Of a DNA stretch of 64,000 bases, positions 17,712-25,724 are shown in pieces (the first letter of the stretch is position 1; each line of letters starts with the position of its first letter). The translations under genes and the position numbers were made by a program. Origin of the DNA: Elusimicrobia bacterium UBA5214 (lineage in GTDB: Bacteria; Elusimicrobiota; UBA5214); NCBI GenBank assembly GCA_002412545.1, contig DHVG01000001.1:125440-189439 (forward strand), written 5' to 3'. Below the pieces are notes generated by a model. It saw only the letters and a list, made by a program, of their open reading frames with translations, was not told where the DNA came from and did not search any database.

Positions 17712-17836
17712 AATCCAATTTTTTTCAATATAACTTCAAGAATCGGAGTTATATAGCGGTCACTTAAAAAACGAAAATAGTAATCAATGTACACAATCAA
17801 AATCCAGAAAATAATTAATAATTGTTTGATTTTCAT
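17705..17836 (-). CDS. 43-residue single-span membrane protein, coupled to both neighbours
   Basis: A short ORF, MKIKQLLIIFWILIVYIDYY followed by a basic/amphipathic tail ending KKIGLW. Residues 5-21 form one transmembrane segment. Its ATG overlaps the TGA of the upstream GT-C gene (ATGA), and its last codons and TAA overlap the ATGG start of the downstream GT-C gene by 7 bp. This tight double coupling argues for translation; without it the gap between the two GT-C genes would be 121 bp. Function unknown; a small accessory subunit of a GT-C enzyme is possible. Confidence 0.6.
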   Translation of the reverse strand: MKIKQLLIIFWILIVYIDYYFRFLSDRYITPILEVILKKIGLW

Positions 17837-19200
17837 GAGAGATGAGAAAGAGATAATCTTTTTTTAGGTAATAAATCCAATAGCCCTTTACTAGCAAGCA
17901 TTAAATATATTGGAATTACAGGTATTCTATATCTGGGACTAGGGACCATTCCTGAAATAAACGAAAAATAACCAATGGTTAGTGTTAAGGAAAAAGCAAG
18001 AACATATTTTTTCTCGTTTAGAAGGGAAAAAAAACCAACAATAGCTAAAGTGTAAGTAATCACAAGCAAAGCAGAAAACAAAAGAAAAAGAATAATTTCA
18101 AGCATTGTTTTTTTTGTAATATATTTTTTAAAACGATGGATGTAATTAATGTCAACAGTATTTTTCTCAGGAATTATTTCGGTTGGTATACCTCCTAACA
18201 TTTTATAAAACATATATGAACCATTAGTTAGAAATAACCTACACATTCCCTTAATATGAATAGAAATATATACCGGCCAGTACTTTTTAAAAAAATCAAA
18301 AAATATTTTTTTCCTTATTTTTTCACCTTTAGATGGGCATCCGTCCACAATACCTTTTTTGTCCATTTTTTCTTTAATTATTGCTCCAATTCCATCGGAT
18401 ACTTCTTTAAAAGATTTTCCTGTCCTTGAAACTTCATAGCGAATTATAGTGCGGTATGGATGACTACTTGAAATGGTTGAAAGGCAAAAATGTCCTCCTA
18501 CCCTAAGATTTCGCAATTGCCAAGGTAAAAGAGTTAAAAGGAAAAATCCAGTAAACAAAGTAATTGCTTTGAATTTATAAATGTTTATATTTTTTATACC
18601 CGAGATAATAATTATAATCATTACAACTGGGAAAAACTGAAAAATAGGTTTAACTAAAGTAGCCATACCCAAAATTAAACCAGATAAAGCAAAAAATAGC
18701 AGATTATTATTTTTCAAAGCCCAAACAAGTACTACTAAAGAAAACATAAAAACAAATAAAGCAAAAATATCAGTATACAAAGCAACATTAAAATATATAA
18801 TAGTCGGTTCAAATGTATATAACAATGAGGTCAAGGTAGCTATCTTTTTATTGAAAATTATTAAGCTTAAAATATAAATTAACCAACAAGTAACAACATC
18901 AATTAATATTTGTATTAATAAAACTACCCAAGGATGTATCCCGAATAGTAAATAGAAAGAACCGACAAATATTGGATAAAAAGGTGTTCTAAAGAAGCAT
19001 GGGTTAATCCCATCAAAAGAGAACTTCCCTTTTTTAATCAAATTTACTGCTAATAGATGGTATCCCAATGAATCTCCTGATTTCTCCAATATTAATTCGT
19101 CTCTCACTTTTTCTTGCCATGGTCGAACACCTAAAAAAAAAGCTAACCGAACCGAAAAAGCTAATAACAATATAAAGATTAAAATTCTATTTTTATCCAT
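17833..19200 (-). CDS. ArnT/PMT-like GT-C glycosyltransferase
   Basis: A 455-residue membrane protein of the GT39/GT83 type. The first loop has SGDSLGYHLLAVNLI and FFRTPFYPIFVG, where the acidic D-x-x-x-Y pattern is the usual catalytic region. About ten hydrophobic segments follow, with LPWQLRNLRVGG in the central loop and a short C-terminus ending PRYRIPVIP. It should add a sugar from an undecaprenyl-phosphate donor to a periplasmic acceptor. Confidence 0.85.
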   Translation of the reverse strand: MDKNRILIFILLLAFSVRLAFFLGVRPWQEKVRDELILEKSGDSLGYHLLAVNLIKKGKFSFDGINPCFFRTPFYPIFVGSFYLLFGIHPWVVLLIQILIDVVTCWLIYILSLIIFNKKIATLTSLLYTFEPTIIYFNVALYTDIFALFVFMFSLVVLVWALKNNNLLFFALSGLILGMATLVKPIFQFFPVVMIIIIISGIKNINIYKFKAITLFTGFFLLTLLPWQLRNLRVGGHFCLSTISSSHPYRTIIRYEVSRTGKSFKEVSDGIGAIIKEKMDKKGIVDGCPSKGEKIRKKIFFDFFKKYWPVYISIHIKGMCRLFLTNGSYMFYKMLGGIPTEIIPEKNTVDINYIHRFKKYITKKTMLEIILFLLFSALLVITYTLAIVGFFSLLNEKKYVLAFSLTLTIGYFSFISGMVPSPRYRIPVIPIYLMLASKGLLDLLPKKRLSLSHLS

Positions 19201-19243
19201 TTTATTTAAACCGTATATTTTGCAAAATCTAATCTATGTTTTT

Positions 19244-20446
19244 TTATTGATATTCTTCAAGGAATTTTTCTACCAAGGCAATAAAATAGTCAATATGTTC
19301 TTTAGTTATATCCTGATGCACACCTATATGTAAACCATTATTTCCGATATATTCCGCTTCGGGGAAATCACCTAATTTATATCCAAGAAATTTAAATCCC
19401 GGACATTGCGTAGGCATAGATAAAAATAAACTTCTTGTATCAATACCATTTTTTTCTAAATATGCTACAAGTTCATCTCTTGTAAATTTCGTCCCTTCCT
19501 GCAGAATAATCGGAAAAGCGTAAGGTGCCATTTCTTCATAAGGTTTTGGATTTATTGTTACAAGATAAGGAGTAAATTTTCTAAATTTTTCTCGGATATA
19601 TAAAAAATTTTGTTTCCGCTTTTTAAAAATTTCAGGGTATATACCAAGATAACCCAATCCTACTGCTGCTTCTAATTCATTCATTTTTGCAGAAAATCCA
19701 ATTCGTTCAAATATAAACCTTACATCAGTGTTATATTTGAATCTTTTAGAACAATATCTTGAATTTACATTCAGCACACAAGTTTTACATTTACACGCTC
19801 TACCATGTGCTCTTAAAGACCTCAAAATCTCGGCAAATTCTGAATTATTAGTCGTAATTATTCCACCTTCAATTGTTGATATGATGTGTGCTATATATAA
19901 ACTAAATGCTGACATATCACCCAAGGTACCGATATTTTTTCCCTTATAAAGTGCGCTCTGTGCTTCGGCTGCGTCTTCTATTACATACAAGTTGTATTTT
20001 TTCGCAATCTTATTGATTTCATCCATTTCAGCGGGTTTTCCCATAAGATGAACGGGCATTATTGCTCGTGTTTTTTCAGTAATTCTTTCTTCAATTCTTG
20101 AAGGGTCAACATTTAATGTCTTTCTTTCTATATCTACAAATACAGGTTTAAACCCTGATTGCAATACAGCATTTCCCGTTGCCGCAAAAGATAAAGCAGG
20201 AACAATTATCTCATCATTACGTTGTGCACCAAAATCGTAAAACACCGCTAAGGCTAATGCATCAGCATCAGTCCCCGAACTTAGAGCGATTGCTTCTTTT
20301 GTACCAATTAATTCAGCAAACCTATTTTCGAATTCTCGTACGTGTTTACCACCAGAAACCATACCGGTATCAAGAATCCTTTTCATAAGTTTTTTTGTTT
20401 TTTCAGTAATTGTAATCGTGCCAAATGGATATCTTGGTTTCTTCAT
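19244..20446 (-). CDS. His-substituted DegT enzyme with a four-cysteine loop (putative 3-dehydrase)
   Basis: A 400-residue DegT/DnrJ/EryC1-fold protein. The PLP lysine position is H187 in YIAHIISTIEGG, as in RfbH and ColD, so it is probably a dehydrase rather than an aminotransferase. A loop R-A-C218-K-C220-K-T-C223-x8-C232-S-K-R-F aligns with the E1 [2Fe-2S] loop C251-x-C253-x7-C261-K-K-R-F. The distant fourth E1 ligand (C193) is A160 here, and C223 is an extra cysteine, so the loop alone could supply four ligands. A 4,6-dehydratase of the GDP-mannose type lies at 35350-36354, so a GDP-4-keto-6-deoxy sugar could be the substrate. Confidence 0.8.
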   Translation of the reverse strand: MKKPRYPFGTITITEKTKKLMKRILDTGMVSGGKHVREFENRFAELIGTKEAIALSSGTDADALALAVFYDFGAQRNDEIIVPALSFAATGNAVLQSGFKPVFVDIERKTLNVDPSRIEERITEKTRAIMPVHLMGKPAEMDEINKIAKKYNLYVIEDAAEAQSALYKGKNIGTLGDMSAFSLYIAHIISTIEGGIITTNNSEFAEILRSLRAHGRACKCKTCVLNVNSRYCSKRFKYNTDVRFIFERIGFSAKMNELEAAVGLGYLGIYPEIFKKRKQNFLYIREKFRKFTPYLVTINPKPYEEMAPYAFPIILQEGTKFTRDELVAYLEKNGIDTRSLFLSMPTQCPGFKFLGYKLGDFPEAEYIGNNGLHIGVHQDITKEHIDYFIALVEKFLEEYQ

Positions 20447-20516
20447 GGTAATTCCTCAAACAGTTTACTGGCTATTTTTTTTATATCAGTTAAAGGTATG
20501 TTAATATTTTTACAGT

Positions 20517-21500
20517 TTAAGGATTGTAGAAAATTATCTGGCTACCTAAATTTTCAAATTGGAATGGCACATGTAGAAACTGTTTTAATTCAGATTTTAT
20601 TTTTGGTTGAACTTCAGGCTCGGCAAATAGTAACAAGAAACCGCCGCCACCTGCCCCTAATAATTTTCCTCCCGTTGCACCAGCTTTCTGAGCAAGGGAA
20701 TAAATTTCGTCTATTACCGGTGTGGTTATCTTATCTGAAAGACTGCGTTTAAGTTTCCAGTTTTCATTAAGTAATTTGCCAAACTCTAATAGGTCTGTAT
20801 TACTATTAAGAATTTTAATTGCTTCGTACACCATAGCATACATAGTTTTTAATTCAACTTTTTTCTCAGGAGTCTTTTTGACCAATTCCCCGGCAACTTC
20901 AGAAGCAATTCTTGTGAATCCGGTAAAAACCAACATCAAATAACTATGAAATAATTTTAATCTTTCACTGTCTAAAATCACAGGGAAAATTCGAAAATCA
21001 CTTCCAGGTTTGAATTCTATCAAGTTAAACCCTCCAAACGAGGCTAAAATCTGGTCTTGGGAACCAACATTTTCTTTAATTAAGTCTTGTTCCACGTAGA
21101 TAGCATCCTTTGCTAATTGTTCTTTTGATACCATAGTGCCTTTGAGCGCGTACAAACTATTAAGTAATCCTACTGTAAAAGATGAACTTGACCCAAGTCC
21201 AGTTCTTGATGGTAGATCTGCGTCACAATGTATTTCTATACCTTTTTCAATTTTCATAAATTTTAAACATTCACGAACAGAGGGGTGTTCTATTTTAGAA
21301 GTATCTTTGACCAATTCAATTAAAGACCAAACAATCCTTGATTTGTGTTCAAAAAAAGGTGGTAAATATCTACAGGTAATGTAAATATACTTATCAATTG
21401 CTGTAGCTAAAACTGCACCACCATTCTTTTCAAACCAGGCCGGATAATCCGTCCCGCCACCAAAAAAGGATATCCTTAAAGGTGTTCTACTGATAATCAT
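20517..21500 (-). CDS. GHMP kinase, heptose-7-phosphate kinase-like
   Basis: A 327-residue kinase starting MIISRTPLRISFFGGGTDYP, with the ATP-binding LPSRTGLGSSSSFTVGLLN and the C-terminal GATGGKLLGAGGGGFLLL. These match the HddA-type GHMP kinases that phosphorylate sugars at C1. The usual partners GmhA, GmhB and HddC are not in the window, so it may act on another sugar, such as a salvage or branched sugar, to give a sugar-1-phosphate. It overlaps the upstream SDR by 4 bp. Confidence 0.87.
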   Translation of the reverse strand: MIISRTPLRISFFGGGTDYPAWFEKNGGAVLATAIDKYIYITCRYLPPFFEHKSRIVWSLIELVKDTSKIEHPSVRECLKFMKIEKGIEIHCDADLPSRTGLGSSSSFTVGLLNSLYALKGTMVSKEQLAKDAIYVEQDLIKENVGSQDQILASFGGFNLIEFKPGSDFRIFPVILDSERLKLFHSYLMLVFTGFTRIASEVAGELVKKTPEKKVELKTMYAMVYEAIKILNSNTDLLEFGKLLNENWKLKRSLSDKITTPVIDEIYSLAQKAGATGGKLLGAGGGGFLLLFAEPEVQPKIKSELKQFLHVPFQFENLGSQIIFYNP

Positions 21501-22468
21501 TTTATCGTTATAACATTAGACTTATACCACTCTATAGTTTTTCGTATTCCTTCGTCTAACGAAACTTTAGGAAACCAACCAAGAGAATTCTTGGCCTTAG
21601 TAATGTCAAGAACCAAACTTGTCTTGATAGTGGGTTTAGATAAATCCTGTTCTATTTTAATATCTTTACCTGAGCAAATAATAATTTTTTTTACAAGATC
21701 ATTTATTGAGATACTTTTGCCATAGCCAACATTATATAGTTCAAATTTAGTTTTTTGGTTTTTGATAGCAAGTTCAACGAAATCTACAAGGTCAGAAACA
21801 TACAAGAGATCTCTCTGTTCTTCACCAGAACCCCATACAACTATTTTTTCTCCTTCGTTAGCAGTTATAACCTTGGTCATAGTTGCACCGAAAACATGCG
21901 ACCTTTCTAAGTCAAACTTGTCATGCGGACCATATATGTTTGAATGTCTAATTACTGTGTATTTAGTATCTCCTATTCTGGAATAAAACTCACACATTTT
22001 TTCAAGATATACTTTTGTCCATCCAACACCAAAATAACTCGGAAAAATCTCTTTATTTGCGTCAAAATCGCTCTCTTTTACAGGCTCATTTTTTGACTGA
22101 TACATAACAGTACAACTAAAAAATATTATATGTGATACCTTATGTTCATAGGCAGACCTGAATATCAGTGAATTCATAACGGCATTGTCAGTGACATGAT
22201 AATATGGTTTGGTGATAATTTCTTTAGCACCAGAAGTAGTAGCGGCCGCCTGAATTATTATATCCATTCCTTTCACTACCTTGTTTACATCGTCTTTGTT
22301 CGTTAAATCTGCTTGTATCATTTTAATGTTAGGATTGTTTAAAGCGAGAGATTTGAAGAAAGTTCCATATAATTCAAGGTTAGTATCATTAGCAAAAAAT
22401 TCAGCGATATTTCTCCCGATAAAACCTGTAGCACCACATACAAGAACTTTTTTTTTCATTTTTAACAT
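21497..22468 (-). CDS. GDP-fucose-synthase-like extended SDR (GWTK type)
   Basis: A 323-residue SDR with KVLVCGATGFIGRNIAEFF, IIFFSCTVMY, an active-site stretch YFGVGWTKVYLEKMCEF and HSNIYGPHDKFDLERSHVFG followed by VVWGSGEEQRDLLYV. The last two segments closely resemble those of the SDR at 32594-33568, and both have GW(T/A)K where a YxxxK is expected. It lies downstream of a split transketolase, as its relative does. It would epimerise or reduce a 4-keto-6-deoxy nucleotide sugar. Confidence 0.8.
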   Translation of the reverse strand: MLKMKKKVLVCGATGFIGRNIAEFFANDTNLELYGTFFKSLALNNPNIKMIQADLTNKDDVNKVVKGMDIIIQAAATTSGAKEIITKPYYHVTDNAVMNSLIFRSAYEHKVSHIIFFSCTVMYQSKNEPVKESDFDANKEIFPSYFGVGWTKVYLEKMCEFYSRIGDTKYTVIRHSNIYGPHDKFDLERSHVFGATMTKVITANEGEKIVVWGSGEEQRDLLYVSDLVDFVELAIKNQKTKFELYNVGYGKSISINDLVKKIIICSGKDIKIEQDLSKPTIKTSLVLDITKAKNSLGWFPKVSLDEGIRKTIEWYKSNVITIK

Positions 22469-22471
22469 CTC

Positions 22472-23137
22472 TCACCGTATAAAGAATTCTTTTAAAACCA
22501 TTTCTAACTCAAGTAATCCGTTTTTTAACGGTTGCATTTTTCTTACACCGCCTATTCTTTTTGGTTCGTCTCCGGGAATTTCACCTATTTTTAACTTCTT
22601 TTTTAATGCTCTAAGCAGGATATGCGTGCCAAATGAAGGGGATTTTGTATTTATGCCAAGTTCTTTCATTATGCTCTTTTTGTAAATGCGATACATAACG
22701 AGAGCATCCGTAATGTGCGACCCGAATAGTAAGTTAATCAGTCCAGTAAACATCCTGTTGCCGAAAGATGTAATCGGGTCATCATCATAACTTTTAGCTC
22801 CATTGAGGTATCTGGAACAGACGACCATATCGTATCCTTCTTTAAGTTTTTCCGTTAGTTTCGGAATTTTTTCAGGAACAGAGTTGCCATCCGGGCTGAA
22901 CACAATAAAAACATCGCCTGTAACCTTTTCCATCGCCTCCATAAAAGCCGCCCCTGTTCCCTTTTCTTTTTGTATAAAAATGAAATAACCGTTTTCTTTG
23001 GCATATTCAATAGTACCATCAGTTGAACCACCATCAACAATAATTATTTCATCAATCCACTCTTTTTTAATCTGAGGCATAATTACTCTCATTCCGTCTA
23101 TTTCATTCAGTGAAAATATTACTAAAGAAACTCTCAT
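22472..23137 (-). CDS. Glycosyltransferase family 2, polyprenyl-phosphate mannosyltransferase-like
   Basis: A 221-residue GT2 with IIIVDGGSTDGTIEYAKENG and FSPDGNSVPEKIP (the DxD-type position), VVCSRYLNGAK and ITDALVMYRIYKK. It is short and lacks membrane helices, as in dolichol-phosphate mannose synthase-like enzymes. It could charge undecaprenyl phosphate with a sugar for the two GT-C enzymes at 15.8-19.2 kb. That link is an inference from gene content. Confidence 0.85.
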   Translation of the reverse strand: MRVSLVIFSLNEIDGMRVIMPQIKKEWIDEIIIVDGGSTDGTIEYAKENGYFIFIQKEKGTGAAFMEAMEKVTGDVFIVFSPDGNSVPEKIPKLTEKLKEGYDMVVCSRYLNGAKSYDDDPITSFGNRMFTGLINLLFGSHITDALVMYRIYKKSIMKELGINTKSPSFGTHILLRALKKKLKIGEIPGDEPKRIGGVRKMQPLKNGLLELEMVLKEFFIR

Positions 23138-23152
23138 AAATCCTCCTACAAC

Positions 23153-23938
23153 CTAAAGAATACTTTTTCCCTGCCCTCCATCCACAGGAATAGATGCACC
23201 ATTCAACATACTTGCTTTTTCAGAACAGATAAAAACCACAACATTGGCTACTTCTTCTGGGGTACCGAATCTACCTAGAGGTAATTCTCTTTTTATAAAT
23301 TCCTCAATTTCTTTTGGATTTTGTTTTGCTACTTGTTCCCAACCAGTGTCTGGTATCATTATAGCCCCTGGTGCTATACTGTTGAATGTAATACAATCCT
23401 CTGCTAAATAATGTTTCATAGATAATGATTTCATAAGAGTTGTCTGAGCTGACTTAGCCATAGCAAACCAGGGACGACCACCGCCTTCTCTGCCAAATAT
23501 TGAAGTTATAGTAACCACTCTACCCCATTTTTGTTTACGCATATAAGGAATTGCAAGGGTTGTAAAACGGATTGCCACTAGAGCATTTTTAGTATAAACT
23601 TCTAACCATACATTTTTTTTTGTTTCTTCAACTATTTCGCTACCCCATCTACCCCCACCCCCAACATTATTTATTAATATATGAACAGTTCCCCACTTAT
23701 CTATAACGGTTTTCATTACGCGTTTGATATCGGATTCGAGCATAACATCCGCTTGTATTCCAATACAATCCACACCTTTTGCTTTTAACTCAGAAATTGT
23801 TTTTTCAACCCGCTCTTTATTACGCGAACAAACAGCGACATTACATCCTTCATCAGCTAGTGCAAGCGCTATACTTCTACCAATGCCATGAGTTCCGCCG
23901 GTAATAAGTGCATATTTTCCTTTAATTTGCAAATCCAT
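23153..23938 (-). CDS. SDR oxidoreductase with Phe in place of catalytic Tyr
   Basis: A classical SDR of 261 residues starting MDLQIKGKYALITGGTHGIG, with ILINNVGGGGRW and an active-site segment RPWFAMAKSAQ. The YxxxK tyrosine is phenylalanine, while the lysine is kept. The frame extends 13 codons upstream into the transketolase gene, but the ATG at 23938 has an AAGGAG ribosome-binding site six bases ahead and begins exactly where the family begins. In the split-transketolase module it may act on the two-carbon-extended sugar; loss of the tyrosine means its chemistry may differ. Confidence 0.83.
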   Translation of the reverse strand: MDLQIKGKYALITGGTHGIGRSIALALADEGCNVAVCSRNKERVEKTISELKAKGVDCIGIQADVMLESDIKRVMKTVIDKWGTVHILINNVGGGGRWGSEIVEETKKNVWLEVYTKNALVAIRFTTLAIPYMRKQKWGRVVTITSIFGREGGGRPWFAMAKSAQTTLMKSLSMKHYLAEDCITFNSIAPGAIMIPDTGWEQVAKQNPKEIEEFIKRELPLGRFGTPEEVANVVVFICSEKASMLNGASIPVDGGQGKSIL

Positions 23939-23961
23939 ATAAAACTCCTTTTTGCTATTTT

Positions 23962-24903
23962 TTAACGTGGCAACCACTCCAAAATAGTTCTGACAACACT
24001 ATTAGTATCCAATTTATACAATGTTTGTAAGTATTCTCTTTCACCAGTATTAAAACAGTGTTCATCTGGGATTGCTATACGCTTTAATGAAATATTTCTG
24101 TTATTATCTGTTAAAACTTCACTTATTATGCTACCAATTCCACCGATTATTATATTCTCTTCTATGGTTACAACACATTTAGACTTATCAATAATTTTTA
24201 GAAGCATTTCATTGTTTGTTGGTTTAATTCTGTAAAGGTCTATAACACCGGCTGATATTGAATGACTTGCAAGAATTTCCGATACCTTTAAAGCTTGGTG
24301 TACCATAATTCCTGTGGAAATGATGGTCAGATCACAGCCAACCTTAATTTCAAATAGACCATCTTGGAAGTTAGTATTTTCTTCATCATAAATTAAGGGA
24401 AGTTTACCACGTTCAATTCTTACATAAGTCGGTCCCGCATTTTTATATGCAATCGTAGCAAATGCTTTAGTATTAATGGAATCTGATGAATTTAATATAG
24501 TTATTTCAGGTAGAGCACGCATTGCAGCAATATCATTTGTTCCATGATGTGTAGGCCCATCACTACCATATGTCAATCCCACACCTACTCCAATAATAGT
24601 TACTGGTAAATTCATACAACACAAGTCAACTTTGATTTGCTCGTAACATCTTAAAGTTATAAATGGAATAATACTGTAAATAAAAACTTTTTTACCACCT
24701 AAAGCAAAACCCGCAGCAATACTAACCATATTCTGTTCTGCAATTCCTACATTTATAAACTGATTACTCAATTCTTTTTTAAACCTCACCAGACTATAAG
24801 CTCCCATATCAGCGGTTAGAAAAATAACATTTGGATCAGATTTTGCTATGTTATATACTTCATCAAAAAAAGCATCCCGCATATCAACATCAGATAATTT
24901 CAT
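23962..24903 (-). CDS. Split transketolase, C-terminal subunit (pair 1)
   Basis: A 313-residue protein equal to the PYR plus C-terminal domains of transketolase: DMRDAFFDEVYNIA, then INVGIAEQNMVSIAAGFAL with the catalytic glutamate, YGSDGPTHHGTNDIAA and a C-terminal domain with TIEENIIIGGIGS. It overlaps the N-terminal subunit gene (24890-25720) by 14 bp. Such split transketolase-like pairs in secondary and glycan loci transfer two-carbon units. Here the acceptor may be a 4-keto nucleotide sugar (inference). Confidence 0.88.
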   Translation of the reverse strand: MKLSDVDMRDAFFDEVYNIAKSDPNVIFLTADMGAYSLVRFKKELSNQFINVGIAEQNMVSIAAGFALGGKKVFIYSIIPFITLRCYEQIKVDLCCMNLPVTIIGVGVGLTYGSDGPTHHGTNDIAAMRALPEITILNSSDSINTKAFATIAYKNAGPTYVRIERGKLPLIYDEENTNFQDGLFEIKVGCDLTIISTGIMVHQALKVSEILASHSISAGVIDLYRIKPTNNEMLLKIIDKSKCVVTIEENIIIGGIGSIISEVLTDNNRNISLKRIAIPDEHCFNTGEREYLQTLYKLDTNSVVRTILEWLPR

Positions 24904-25720
24904 TTTTTAATTCCTTTCTCGCAATTTCAATCTGTTCACCTTTAGGTACTCCATGGTGCCAATCGGGATTATTTTCCATAAATGAAATACCTTTACCTTT
25001 AATAGTATTAGCGATTATTACAAAAGGTTTATCAGATTTTCTTTTGTTAAAATTATCAAAAACAGAAAGCAGTTCTTCAAATGAATGTCCGTTCACAACA
25101 GCAACATCCCAGCCAAATGCTTTCCATTTTTCAACAAATGGTTCTATGTCAAGATGACCTCTAATGAAATCAGTGGAACAAAGTCCGTTGCGGTCTATAA
25201 TTGCAACAAGGTTATTTAGATGATGTCTACCTGCAAACATTGCTGCTTCCCATACCGACCCTTCATAACATTCTCCGTCTCCAAGTAATGTAAAAATCTT
25301 AAAATCTTTCTTATCCATCTTCGCACTTAATGCTAATCCTGTACCTATACCAAGTCCGTGACCAAGAGAACCTGCATCAATTTCTATACCTGGTATTTTT
25401 CTATCCGGATGTCCCCTTAATATGCAACCCTGCTTCTGATAATTTTTTAGCTCCGAAACATTAAAATAACCAAGATCGGCTAGTATCGCATATAACGCTG
25501 CTGCTGAATGTCCTTTGCTCAAAATGAACCTATCGCGTTCACTCCAATTTTGGTCAGAAGGATTATAACGAAAGATACCTCCATAATAAAGGGTAACTAA
25601 GATATCTGTGCATGATAATGAACCACCGATATGACCTTTACCTGCCGAAACAATCATCTCTAATATCTGACTGCGGACCCAATTTGCTTTTTTCTTGAGA
25701 TTTAGTATTTTGTCTTGCAT
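24890..25720 (-). CDS. Split transketolase, N-terminal subunit (pair 1)
   Basis: A 276-residue ThDP-binding (PP) domain protein: SAGKGHIGGSLSCTDIL, LSKGHSAAALYAILA, GSLGHGLGIGTGLAL and the ThDP motif LLGDGECYEGSVWEAAMF leading to IIDRNG. Together with the downstream subunit it makes a complete transketolase-like enzyme. The gene starts 4 bp after the last radical SAM gene of the island, so it belongs to the same unit. Confidence 0.88.
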   Translation of the reverse strand: MQDKILNLKKKANWVRSQILEMIVSAGKGHIGGSLSCTDILVTLYYGGIFRYNPSDQNWSERDRFILSKGHSAAALYAILADLGYFNVSELKNYQKQGCILRGHPDRKIPGIEIDAGSLGHGLGIGTGLALSAKMDKKDFKIFTLLGDGECYEGSVWEAAMFAGRHHLNNLVAIIDRNGLCSTDFIRGHLDIEPFVEKWKAFGWDVAVVNGHSFEELLSVFDNFNKRKSDKPFVIIANTIKGKGISFMENNPDWHHGVPKGEQIEIARKELKNEII

Positions 25721-25724
25721 ATTT

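Noticed and set aside
20447..20516. A short open minus-strand frame between the GHMP kinase and the DegT gene (ends KKIASKLFEELP)
   Set aside because: About 30 codons, no start codon found and no recognisable family; it may be a leftover gene end but the evidence is too thin.
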